Source: Fidelibacterota bacterium
GTDB lineage: Bacteria; Fidelibacterota; Fidelibacteria; Fidelibacterales; Fidelibacteraceae
DNA: 49,262 bases
Reading direction: 5' to 3'
NCBI GenBank assembly: GCA_021734505.1
Contig: JAIPIT010000006.1
Location: 1-49,262 of the forward strand
The notes beneath the pieces were generated by a model. That model was given only the letters and a program-made list of their open reading frames with translations, made no database searches and was not told the origin of the DNA. This document shows, one piece after another, positions 41,925 through 49,262 of this stretch. Numbering within the stretch: position 1 is the stretch's first letter; each line of letters opens with the position of its first letter. Made by a program: the position numbers and the translations under genes.

Positions 41925-42845
41925 ATGAAGCACATATGTAAACTTAAAAAAGACAGCATTATCAGAGAAGATAAACGCTTTGATTACAAGGCGTTAAAAG
42001 AGCATGTAATTGAAAATTCACCTAACACTTTACCCCTGCTATGGGGAGAGGACGGACGGTGGATACCTGTTTATGCAATAGATGAGATTTCTGAAAATAT
42101 ATCTGAAATTGATGCACTTACATACCGGGATGACAGCTCATATGAAGACGTACTTTGGGATGTCATAAAGAGAGATAATGTGAATATTTTTGATATCGCC
42201 AGAGTGATTATCCTATTGGAAGAGTATGCTCCGGCTTACGATAAAAAACTTTGGGCAAGAAGATTGAAGATAGGTGTAGACCAGTGGGATAATATCAGCG
42301 CATTAAATGATTTCGACATTGAATGGACATCATTTTTTCTTCATAAAAACGTACCATTAAAAAGAGTATTACATTTTTCAGACCATGAAGTGCGCATACT
42401 GCTAAAATCCATACTTACTTTAAATCCGGGTATCAATGTTTTGGAATCTATTGCCGATTTATTAAGTGAGGTCGCGCATAGGGATAAAGTTACTAAAAAA
42501 ACTATCTGGGAGAAATTAAAGATTCCCGCAATACTTGAAAACGCAGAATTACAATCAACGCTAAAACTTCAAAATATTAGAACAAAACTCTATGAAGTGC
42601 GTTTCCCGACAATCGCAAGATACCGTAAACACATGAATGAACTTTTGGACAATATACCAAAATCAGCCGGTATAGCTTTGCTTACCGATCAGGATTTTGA
42701 AACACCCGGTATGCGCCTTCAGGCGGATGTAAGATCCGGTGGAGATATCGAAAAATTACAATACTGGCTTGAAGAACAGAAAACTGATCTAGAAAAGATA
42801 ATTGAAATTCAGAAAGGAAAGGATGGGGATGAGCAAGAACAATAA
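41925..42845 (+). CDS. Probable divergent ParB-like protein next to dnaA
   Basis: 306 residues, not a clear member of any family by eye. The middle resembles the ParB/KorB pattern: KRDNVNIFDIARVIILLEEY (near 87-105) corresponds to the ENxQRxxLNxxExA segment of ParB, followed by a helix-turn-helix-like LWARRLKIGVDQWDNISAL and the region after it. The front (FDYKALKEHV...LPLLWGEDGR) could be a decayed ParB N-domain, but the GERR motif is absent. The last 80 residues look helical and charged. Position by the origin, divergent from dnaA, supports a segregation or replication role. Ribosome site is weak. It overlaps the EamA gene by 17 bases. Confidence 0.55.
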   Translation: MKHICKLKKDSIIREDKRFDYKALKEHVIENSPNTLPLLWGEDGRWIPVYAIDEISENISEIDALTYRDDSSYEDVLWDVIKRDNVNIFDIARVIILLEEYAPAYDKKLWARRLKIGVDQWDNISALNDFDIEWTSFFLHKNVPLKRVLHFSDHEVRILLKSILTLNPGINVLESIADLLSEVAHRDKVTKKTIWEKLKIPAILENAELQSTLKLQNIRTKLYEVRFPTIARYRKHMNELLDNIPKSAGIALLTDQDFETPGMRLQADVRSGGDIEKLQYWLEEQKTDLEKIIEIQKGKDGDEQEQ

Positions 42846-43788
42846 AAACTTCACGCTCGTGATCGGCGCTATAGCCGTTGGCGTTGCGGCTTTGCTTTGG
42901 AGTCTGGACGGCGTATTTATTCGTCCCCAATTTTATCATTTGCCGGCCGGACTGGTTGTATTTTTTGAACATGCTCTGGGTTTTCTTGTCTTAGTTCCCT
43001 TTATGTTTCGTGGTCGAAAAGAAATTCAACAACTCTCACCGGCGGGTTGGGGTTCACTAATTTGGGTTTCTCTTTGGGGTGGTTTGCTGGGCACGCTATT
43101 TATCACAAAGGCTTTCTTTGCAGCATTTGATCCGGAAGTTGAAACCACATTGGCGACCGTAGTTATCCTGCAAAAACTACAGCCTGTTTTCGCCCTCTTT
43201 CTGGCGCGTTTGATCCTGAAAGAAAAATTAAAAAAGGATTTTTACATTTGGGCAGGCCTGGCTATTGTAGCCGCATATTTTATGGCGTTCTCCCAACATG
43301 GTATGCAGCTTAAAGATATTCGTTTGATCGATCCTGCCGCGATCTATGCTTTATTGGCAGCCTTTGCTTTTGGTTCGTCCACTGTTTTTGGTAAGCGTAT
43401 TACAAATGAAGTAAAATTTGAGACAGCAACCGCTTTGCGTTTTGGAACAACGACCGTTATGGCTCTTATCTTTATTCTGATCGCAAAGCAAGTAACGATT
43501 ATTTCTGAAATGCAACCGCTTCACTGGAAGTTATTGGTTCTTATCGTCTTCTCCAGTGGCGCTCTTTCTATGTTTATCTATTATTTTGGATTAAAGCGTA
43601 TTCCGGCATCCGTGGCAACTATCTTTGAATTGGTTTGGCCGCTTTCTGCAGTCGCTTTAGATTTTATTATCAATAAAAACACCTTAAATGGCATACAATA
43701 TATAGCGTCCGCAGCGCTGTTACTGTCATTTTTTATGATCGTTCGTCGTAAAACAGTTAAAGAAAAAGCTATTAAAAGTGGAGAATAA
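42829..43788 (+). CDS. EamA/DMT family transporter
   Basis: 319 residues from the ATG at 42829 (GAAAGGATGGGG ahead); the ORF could begin at TTG 42802 or ATG 42823. Ten membrane helices in two EamA repeats of about 140 residues each (first SLDGVFIRPQFYHLPAG..., second IYALLAAFAFGSSTVFGKRI). The drug/metabolite transporters export amino acids, nucleotides or small metabolites; the cargo is unknown. It overlaps the ParB-like gene by 17 bases and lies 1 base before the cupin gene. Confidence 0.9.
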   Translation: MSKNNKNFTLVIGAIAVGVAALLWSLDGVFIRPQFYHLPAGLVVFFEHALGFLVLVPFMFRGRKEIQQLSPAGWGSLIWVSLWGGLLGTLFITKAFFAAFDPEVETTLATVVILQKLQPVFALFLARLILKEKLKKDFYIWAGLAIVAAYFMAFSQHGMQLKDIRLIDPAAIYALLAAFAFGSSTVFGKRITNEVKFETATALRFGTTTVMALIFILIAKQVTIISEMQPLHWKLLVLIVFSSGALSMFIYYFGLKRIPASVATIFELVWPLSAVALDFIINKNTLNGIQYIASAALLLSFFMIVRRKTVKEKAIKSGE

Positions 43789-43789
43789 A

Positions 43790-44137
43790 GTGAGTATTTA
43801 TAAAGAAGAACGACCCTGGGGAAAATTTGAAGTCCTCTTGGATAGTGAAGCATGTAAAGTTAAAAAGATCACCGTTAATCCGGGGGGGCGTTTATCATTG
43901 CAATCTCACAAAAGACGCAGCGAACACTGGATCGTGACCGAAGGAAGTCTACGGATCACCATAGGTGAGAAAACGGCAGATTACGCCGTCGCCGAACATG
44001 TGTTCATTCCCCAGGAAGCCAGGCATCGCATGGAAAATACGGGTGATAAACCATCAGCTCTGATCGAAGTCCAATGCGGTGATTATTTTGGCGAAGACGA
44101 TATCACTCGTTTTGAAGATGATTACAACCGGATCTGA
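43790..44137 (+). CDS. Cupin of the mannose-6-phosphate isomerase type II C-terminal kind
   Basis: 115 residues from a GTG at 43790, with GGAG 6 bases upstream; an earlier in-frame GTG lies inside the EamA gene. It matches the C-terminal cupin of bifunctional GDP-mannose pyrophosphorylase/phosphomannose isomerase: ERPWGKFEVL at the start, then PGGRLSLQSHKRRSEHWIVTEG and HVFIPQEARHRMEN. The metal ligands Gln, His, Glu and His are in QSHKRRSEH and RHRMEN. As a stand-alone protein it may isomerise mannose or fructose 6-phosphate, or another sugar phosphate. Followed by umuD after 2 bases. Confidence 0.88.
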   Translation: MSIYKEERPWGKFEVLLDSEACKVKKITVNPGGRLSLQSHKRRSEHWIVTEGSLRITIGEKTADYAVAEHVFIPQEARHRMENTGDKPSALIEVQCGDYFGEDDITRFEDDYNRI

Positions 44138-44139
44138 AA

Positions 44140-44592
44140 ATGAAACTGTCCCGCATTAAAAAAATGAATACCATTGATTTCTATACCGCTGATGGCGATT
44201 CAAAGTTGGACTTACCCTATGCAAAAAATATTTCTGCGGGTTTTCCTTCACCTGCCGACGATTATATGGATATGAGTCTTGATCTTAATAAAGAGCTTAT
44301 TAAAAATCCCAATGCGACTTTTTATGGTCGTGTAAAAGGCAATTCCATGCAGGATGTGGGGATATTTAACGGCGATGTCCTGGTGATCGATCGTTCGCTT
44401 GATCCCGTGAATGATGCCATTGCCGTCTGTTTTATTGACGGAGACTTCACTGTCAAACGTGTGCATGTGGAAGGGAAGACCTGCTTCCTTATCCCGGAGA
44501 ATGATGACTACGAACCCATACCTGTCGGCGAGGACAATAACTTCATGATCTGGGGTATCGTTACCTATGTGATCAAGAAGATGAAACCATGA
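44140..44592 (+). CDS. umuD: UmuD-type translesion synthesis protein (S24 peptidase)
   Basis: 150 residues. The self-cleavage site is Ala33-Gly34 in [12 protein letters not shown], which matches the CGFPSPAADY of E. coli UmuD with Ala for Cys. The Ser-Lys pair is Ser69 (GNSMQD) and Lys106 (FTVKRV). RecA-stimulated cleavage would give UmuD', the partner of UmuC in polymerase V. No LexA-type box was recognised upstream, and the gene starts 2 bases after the cupin gene. Overlaps umuC by four bases (ATGA). Confidence 0.93.
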   Translation: MKLSRIKKMNTIDFYTADGDSKLDLPYAKNISAGFPSPADDYMDMSLDLNKELIKNPNATFYGRVKGNSMQDVGIFNGDVLVIDRSLDPVNDAIAVCFIDGDFTVKRVHVEGKTCFLIPENDDYEPIPVGEDNNFMIWGIVTYVIKKMKP

Positions 44593-45887
44593 TCGCTCTT
44601 GTTGATTGTAATAATTTTTACGCATCTTGTGAACGTGTATTTTCCCCCGGTCTGAACGGGAAACCCATTGTTGTATTATCCAATAATGACGGCTGTGTGA
44701 TCGCCCGATCAAATGAAGCCAAAGCTCTGGGTATTCCCATGGGCGCCCCTGTTTTTAAATATAAACAGCTGATAGAAGCAGAGAAAGTAAATGTCTTCTC
44801 AACAAATTTTACCCTGTACGGTGATCTGAGCCAAAGGGTTATGAATATTTTGAGTGAATATTCCCGGGATATTGAGGTGTACTCGATCGATGAAGCTTTT
44901 CTTGAATTTGAGAATGGCAGCGATCTTGCCATGCTTGAACAGGCAGTTGAAATACGCCGGATCGTACAAAAACATATTGGCATTCCCGTAAGTATTGGTG
45001 TGGCACCGACGAAAACCCTGGCAAAGATCGCGACTCATCTCGCGAAAAAAGATCCTGAAAAACAGGGTTGTTGTGTGCTATCCGATAAAAAGAAGATCGA
45101 ACAAGTCCTCCAGACATTTCCGGTCGGTGAAATATGGGGCATCGGACGAAGGACAACAAAGAAGCTTGCCATGATGGGTGTTGAAAGCGCCGCTGATCTG
45201 ATGGCACTACAAGATGAACTTATCCTGAGAGAATTGACCGTTGTCGGACTGCGTATCAAAAAAGAATTGATGGGTGAACCATCGGTGATCTTTGAATCAA
45301 CAGCAAAACCCAAGAAAGCTATTTGTACTGCCCGATCCTTTGGAGAAATGATCAGGGATTACGAATATCTTGAACAAGCGATCGTTTCGCATTGTGTCAC
45401 CTGCGCCGTTAAACTACGCAAACAGCATTCCTTTGCCTCATCCATGATGGTGTTTGTTCATACGAATTCTTTTCGTAAAGACCTTCCTCAATACAAGCGG
45501 AATATCGTCATGGAATTTCCGGCGACCCAAAATACCATTGCCTTGGTCCGGCAAGCCAAAGAAGCACTTCGCAAGATATATAAGCCCGGATATGATTATA
45601 AAAAAGCCGGTGTGATCCTCATGGATTTCCAACAACAGAATGCCCTTCAGGAAGATCTCTTTACGGTCAATACATTGGATGATAAAGACAACAGACTTGT
45701 TGAAGCGTTGGATCTGATCAATGATAAATACGGTCGCAACACCTTAAGGATCGCCGATCAGGGCCTGCACGACAAGCATGCTATGCGTCAAAATCAGAGG
45801 TCGAAGTCGTATACGACGAGATGGGATGAGATCCTTGAAGTAAAGATCCAAGAGACAAAATCCAAGAAACAAGAGCATGAGACGTAA
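44589..45887 (+). CDS. umuC: UmuC-type Y-family DNA polymerase
   Basis: 432 residues, near the usual 420. Y-family error-prone polymerase that copies past lesions with UmuD'. The catalytic acids are Asp6 in [16 protein letters not shown] and the Asp-Glu of [10 protein letters not shown] near 101. A helix-hairpin-helix-like segment ([18 protein letters not shown]) and the little-finger domain follow. The last residues ([14 protein letters not shown]) are encoded by a heptad-type DNA repeat (ATCCAAGAGACAAA / ATCCAAGAAACAAG at 45846-45873), so the C-terminus was probably extended by repeat sequence. Confidence 0.94.
   Translation: MIALVDCNNFYASCERVFSPGLNGKPIVVLSNNDGCVIARSNEAKALGIPMGAPVFKYKQLIEAEKVNVFSTNFTLYGDLSQRVMNILSEYSRDIEVYSIDEAFLEFENGSDLAMLEQAVEIRRIVQKHIGIPVSIGVAPTKTLAKIATHLAKKDPEKQGCCVLSDKKKIEQVLQTFPVGEIWGIGRRTTKKLAMMGVESAADLMALQDELILRELTVVGLRIKKELMGEPSVIFESTAKPKKAICTARSFGEMIRDYEYLEQAIVSHCVTCAVKLRKQHSFASSMMVFVHTNSFRKDLPQYKRNIVMEFPATQNTIALVRQAKEALRKIYKPGYDYKKAGVILMDFQQQNALQEDLFTVNTLDDKDNRLVEALDLINDKYGRNTLRIADQGLHDKHAMRQNQRSKSYTTRWDEILEVKIQETKSKKQEHET
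45846..45873. repeat. 14-bp (2 x 7) tandem repeat inside the end of umuC
   Basis: ATCCAAGAGACAAA and ATCCAAGAAACAAG stand in tandem and are translated as part of the UmuC tail. They match the heptad arrays seen between genes. Confidence 0.6.
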
Positions 45888-45943
45888 GACCGAAGCATTG
45901 GAACGAGAATGGATATATTCATAAAAAAGAGATTGATAATATT

Positions 45944-48900
45944 TTACTTCAATAACACCACTTTCTGAGTTTTAAAGAAATCATCAGCTTGTATACTGAC
46001 AATATAAATCCCCGAAGTGACATTGCGTGCATCCCAGTTAAAGTAATGAGCGCCGGCTCCAATATAACCGTTATGCAGTTGCGTTACCTGTTGTCCCAAT
46101 AAGTTATAGATATTGACTGCCAGTTCACAATCAGCGTTAACTTTGCAGCTAATTTTTGTTATTGGATTAAAGGGATTCGGATAAGCCTTTCTAACTATAA
46201 ACCCTTCTTCGGTCAGGACATTCGGTATCGTGATCGTTTTTTTAAGATTTTCGTGGCGGGTTACACCGTTTGCATAATCAATATCAGCCAGAACATAAGT
46301 GTAAGCTTTCCCCGGGATCACAGCATTGTCCAAGTAGACATATTCATTTGTTCCTGATGTGGTACCGGCTCCCTCTATTCTTGCGATGAGCTCATTATTT
46401 CTATAGACGAGGAAAGCCGCGTTGTTCGTTTCGCTTCCGGTTATCCATTTCAACTCAATATTACCCCCTTTTTGAAGGGCTGTAAATTCACTCAAAGTAA
46501 TCGGCAAAGGCACCTCTGCCGTGCTGCCCGTCAGCCAGGTCATTGATTTGCTGATCAGCGAATCACGATCTGCATCATCGGTCAGATCCCAGAAATTCGG
46601 GGTCATAAAGATAGTGCGATAGGCACCATCCCTGCGCTTGACGCCGACGCAATTCCCCGTACCATCTTCGGTCAGAATAGTATAATTGCTGTCTGATGTG
46701 GTTGCGTTGATATCATAAAGTGCTTTATCCGACGAAATGGAAAGAGAAAGTCCATTTGTAACGGGGTCCTGGGATACACCGCTGATACCATCTCCGCTGT
46801 GGGAGAAACTTGAGCTGATGGTTCCGGCAAACAAGTCCCGCGCAAAAGGTGAATTACCCGCATTACCGAGAGAAGAAATACCCATCGCCATAACATTATT
46901 ACGTTCGGATGCGGAACCGCTGCTTAGAAAGGTTCTGATCTTGCCCGTATCAAGATAAGTTGAATAATTACTTCCTGTGAACAAAAGCAGATTGTTATAG
47001 TTATCCAATTGCGCTCCGGTGGGAAAGGCGTTATTATCATCATCATAATGATCGTATTGAATGCCCAAATCGTCAAGACAGGACAAGATGGCTTCCTGCT
47101 TTGTGATGATCAGGGTGTTCCGGTAGGGCATACTGGTCAAGGTATCAGAGGCTGATGTAAGAGAACTGCTGCTTGCCTTGACCCGGAATTGTTCTCCGGC
47201 TGTTGGATAAGTCAAATTCATCCATATTCCCAATCCACCTGAAAATGTTTTAGTAAGACCTACTGTAGAGGCAAGCGATGAAGATGCAGGGCTTGTTCCG
47301 TCCAGTTGAACGGCAGATAATGTCACAGATTCAGTAAAATTTGATGCTGTTTCACCCTGATTGTTCATGGCGTAGATCGCAATGAACATACCGTTCCCAA
47401 GTGATTGACCGGCGAAGTCACTACCAAGGTAATAAAAATCAAAATGACTGTACAATTCATTCATGTATAAGGTATCCGATACGATGCTTGAAGAAGTTCG
47501 ATCCATCTGAGACCCACTTGATGCGACAAGTACATCGTTCAATCCGTTGATCTTGAATTGCAGTTTCTTTTCATTCACGCCACTGATCTCATCTTTTAGA
47601 ACACCTCGCAGAGTAAAGTTCAAAGAATCATTGCTCGGGACACTTTTCCAGGTGGCATCTTTTGTGCCGGCAAATACTTTGGAAGCATAAGTGGTACAAG
47701 CGGTCGTGCTGCCATCGGAACAATCGACTTGCAGGGTTCCGAAAATATCATTGAAACAGATATCGGTATCCATCGCCGGACCTTTTTGAAAAATGATCTG
47801 CTCAATATTGGTTGCGAGTCCATCTCCGGCAAGATCCTTGATAGAAAACTCCAATATATCCAAAGTGTCTGTAGAATTGGTGGTCACGGTATCGCTTGCA
47901 ACGCCTGCAGCCAGGCTTGTGCAAACGGAGGTGATATCATTTGATACACTTGCGCGCAACTCGTAGTCATCGGTGCTGGCAACGATCACACTGTCGTCAG
48001 GGTTGACGTATACGATATTCACCGTGCTTCGTTTCAGGTCCAAGGCAATCTTTCTTTCAACATAAGCGCTGCTCCGGTCATAAGGTACGGAACCGACATT
48101 TTCGGGGCTTGACCATGAACCGCTTATATTGTTAACATAGTAAAGTGATGTACCGCTTTTATAAACAATGTGGGCTTTGCCGTTCTCATCAATAACAACA
48201 TCCGGAAAATAACCGCTTGCTCCAATATGGGAAGGAGCGCTCCAGGATCCCGATGTGTTGTTCATATAATAGGTCCCCGTATCGGTATAAAAAGCAAGGT
48301 GCAAATTCCCATTTTGGTCTGAAAAAATCGAAGGATGTCCACCATCGGCCAGACTGTCCGGAGCAGACCAGCTTGTTCCATTATATTTGGAAAACCAAAG
48401 ATAGTCATGAGTTCCAAGAAAATAAAGCGTATCATTGGGGCCTATCGTTGTAGCATAAAACTGTGTTGAGACGGTATTTGCAATTCGGTTGCCGGGATCA
48501 AGTGTCTGATAATAAATATAGGAACCGGAGTTGTCCTCTTGGCCAAATACATGCAGATCATTCTCACTGTCTATTTGAACGGCACAGGCATGATAATGGC
48601 CGTCACCCATGCCCGCACTTTTTGTCCATGTCGCAGATATTCGTTCAATGTTATCGTAGGTGTAAATATTGTGACCGCTATATGGATTAAAGAATCGTGC
48701 GGCGATGGCTGTAAAACCGTATTCATTAACAGCCACGGTGGGGATATAAAACGACTCACTGGATCCCGAACAATGTGCAATGCGAACCTGTTCGCCCCAG
48801 CTTCCGCTTTGGTTCGTTGCATAGTAGAGATCCACGTCATTGATAACACTCGCAACATGCAGATATCCCATGGGGTCGGATGTGATCACAGGGCGGTCAG

Positions 48901-48997
48901 GAGAAGTTCCATAACCAACAGCCGTACGAGTCCATGTGGCAGCAGATAAAAGGAGGATACTTTGAAAGAAAATATACAGGAACTTGATCCGTTTCAT
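45944..48997 (-). CDS. Large secreted protein with beta-propeller-like repeats and T9SS sorting domain
   Basis: 1017 residues. Signal peptide (MKRIKFLYIFFQSILLLSA). Residues about 30-345 are repeats of the type SGSWSAPSHIG...DENGKAHIVYKSGTSLYYVNN, about 45 residues each, as in exo-sialidase-like or other propellers, but without strict Asp-boxes. About 355-510 is unassigned and Thr/Asp-rich, 515-630 is beta-sandwich-like, and 640-830 is a class I amidotransferase-like fold with a putative DYNNLLLFTGSN loop. Then come an Fn3-like domain (838-935) and the type IX sorting domain (AYPNPFNPITKISC...GIYIVSIQADDF). AGGAGA precedes the ATG. An exported surface protein; the ligand is unknown. Confidence 0.87.
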   Translation of the reverse strand: MKRIKFLYIFFQSILLLSAATWTRTAVGYGTSPDRPVITSDPMGYLHVASVINDVDLYYATNQSGSWGEQVRIAHCSGSSESFYIPTVAVNEYGFTAIAARFFNPYSGHNIYTYDNIERISATWTKSAGMGDGHYHACAVQIDSENDLHVFGQEDNSGSYIYYQTLDPGNRIANTVSTQFYATTIGPNDTLYFLGTHDYLWFSKYNGTSWSAPDSLADGGHPSIFSDQNGNLHLAFYTDTGTYYMNNTSGSWSAPSHIGASGYFPDVVIDENGKAHIVYKSGTSLYYVNNISGSWSSPENVGSVPYDRSSAYVERKIALDLKRSTVNIVYVNPDDSVIVASTDDYELRASVSNDITSVCTSLAAGVASDTVTTNSTDTLDILEFSIKDLAGDGLATNIEQIIFQKGPAMDTDICFNDIFGTLQVDCSDGSTTACTTYASKVFAGTKDATWKSVPSNDSLNFTLRGVLKDEISGVNEKKLQFKINGLNDVLVASSGSQMDRTSSSIVSDTLYMNELYSHFDFYYLGSDFAGQSLGNGMFIAIYAMNNQGETASNFTESVTLSAVQLDGTSPASSSLASTVGLTKTFSGGLGIWMNLTYPTAGEQFRVKASSSSLTSASDTLTSMPYRNTLIITKQEAILSCLDDLGIQYDHYDDDNNAFPTGAQLDNYNNLLLFTGSNYSTYLDTGKIRTFLSSGSASERNNVMAMGISSLGNAGNSPFARDLFAGTISSSFSHSGDGISGVSQDPVTNGLSLSISSDKALYDINATTSDSNYTILTEDGTGNCVGVKRRDGAYRTIFMTPNFWDLTDDADRDSLISKSMTWLTGSTAEVPLPITLSEFTALQKGGNIELKWITGSETNNAAFLVYRNNELIARIEGAGTTSGTNEYVYLDNAVIPGKAYTYVLADIDYANGVTRHENLKKTITIPNVLTEEGFIVRKAYPNPFNPITKISCKVNADCELAVNIYNLLGQQVTQLHNGYIGAGAHYFNWDARNVTSGIYIVSIQADDFFKTQKVVLLK

Positions 48998-49036
48998 GGG
49001 GTCGTCTCCTGGGATGATTTAATATTTATTAATGTA

Positions 49037-49065
49037 AATATAAGAGATAAGTGGTTGATTTACAA
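49037..49065 (-). promoter_or_regulatory. Putative promoter of the T9SS cargo gene
   Basis: On the minus strand TTGTAA (49060-49065) and TATATT (49037-49042) are 17 bases apart, about 40 bases before the ATG at 48997. Confidence 0.5.
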
Positions 49066-49071
49066 GAAAAC

Positions 49072-49106
49072 GTAAGACGTGAGATGTAAGAAGTAAGAAG
49101 TAAGAG
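49072..49106. repeat. Heptanucleotide tandem array (GTAAGAA type)
   Basis: Five heptads in register: GTAAGAC, GTGAGAT, GTAAGAA, GTAAGAA, GTAAGAG. The two heptads GTGAAAT GTAAGAC at 1621-1634 are close relatives, so this heptad occurs near both ends of the window. Confidence 0.7.
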
Positions 49107-49125
49107 AGGGGAGGAGAAGTGGATG

Positions 49126-49175
49126 TACCTTCTAAACATGGGTAACACTTTACCTTCAAAACATAGGTAACACTT
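49126..49175. repeat. Two abutting 25-bp direct repeats, insertion-sequence-end-like
   Basis: 49126-49150 and 49151-49175 are 25-bp copies differing at two positions, each containing GGTAACACTT. On the minus strand they read TGTTACC(C/T)ATG twice, like the multiple terminal repeats of some IS21 or IS481-type elements. No transposase gene is visible to the left, and the sequence ends 87 bases to the right. Confidence 0.45.
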
Positions 49176-49215
49176 TTTGGTTAAAAGTTCCATTAAAAAG
49201 ATCAGATATTTTCAT
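49156..49215 (-). pseudogene. Possible gene start cut off by the 25-bp repeats
   Basis: On the minus strand GGAG lies 6 bases before an ATG at 49215. The reading MKISDLFNGTFN runs into the repeat sequence and stops after 19 codons. The strong start and the abrupt entry into the repeats suggest a gene broken by an insertion. The opening recalls the start of DUF262-type proteins, but 12 residues cannot establish that. Confidence 0.25.
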
Positions 49216-49262
49216 AGTTGACTCCAATTTGCATTGCTCTGTTATCAGGTAAAAATTGTTTA

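Overview
The window is a chromosomal segment of a Gram-negative bacterium, most likely from the Fibrobacteres-Chlorobi-Bacteroidetes (FCB) superphylum. The evidence is two large secreted proteins ending in type IX secretion (T9SS) sorting domains with the YPNPFNP motif, an outer-membrane DUF5916 protein, a tripartite RND efflux system, and one promoter matching the Bacteroidetes TTTG / TAnnTTTG consensus. The YPNPFNP form is common in lineages such as Cloacimonadota, Marinimicrobia, Ignavibacteria and Calditrichota. The sequence does not decide between them. No rRNA, tRNA, CRISPR array or prophage was seen.

Layout. 1-1527: left-truncated DUF5916 protein (minus). 1863-2306: GNAT acetyltransferase. 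2493-8834: a tetR-tolC-mfp-rnd efflux operon (minus) with paired TetR-type operators upstream. 8835-9540: a gene-free stretch full of small repeats and hairpins. 9541-16011 (minus): chloramphenicol acetyltransferase-like protein, a GxxExxY nuclease-like gene enclosed by 31-bp inverted repeats, DUF3147 protein plus threonine synthase, a nucleoside kinase, and glycine dehydrogenase subunit 2. 16012-19197 (plus): secreted M6 metalloprotease. 19386-22735 (minus): polyprenol-kinase-like/DUF92 fusion, NlpC/P60 hydrolase and trpS. 23041-30763 (plus): hybrid histidine kinase, then a tightly packed run of oxidoreductase, ZIP metal transporter, ICMT-like methyltransferase, metallo-beta-lactamase-fold hydrolase, DUF89 phosphatase, CGGC protein and radical SAM enzyme. 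30865-39651 (plus): housekeeping and repair genes (dtd, B12-binding mutase subunit, radC, TPR protein, M24 peptidase, HAD, PAP2, mutY, aminotransferase, alpha/beta hydrolase, peroxiredoxin). 39721-41924: dnaA (minus), four DnaA boxes and a candidate oriC, and a candidate structured RNA. 41925-45887 (plus): ParB-like protein, EamA transporter, cupin, umuDC. 45944-48997 (minus): 1017-residue T9SS cargo protein. The right edge holds heptad repeats and two 25-bp direct repeats like insertion-sequence ends.

The most unusual layer is between the genes. One family of about 31-bp CACAGAT repeats occurs as an empty inverted pair (2338-2417), as an inverted pair around an intact GxxExxY PD-(D/E)XK nuclease gene (10257-10782), and as solo arms, one carrying a second hairpin repeat inserted in it. 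This looks like a small mobile-element family with a coding member and gene-less derivatives. Heptanucleotide tandem arrays and a CTTCG...CTACGG hairpin family form further layers. One CTTCG...CTACGG hairpin sits at the tip of the candidate RNA beside dnaA.
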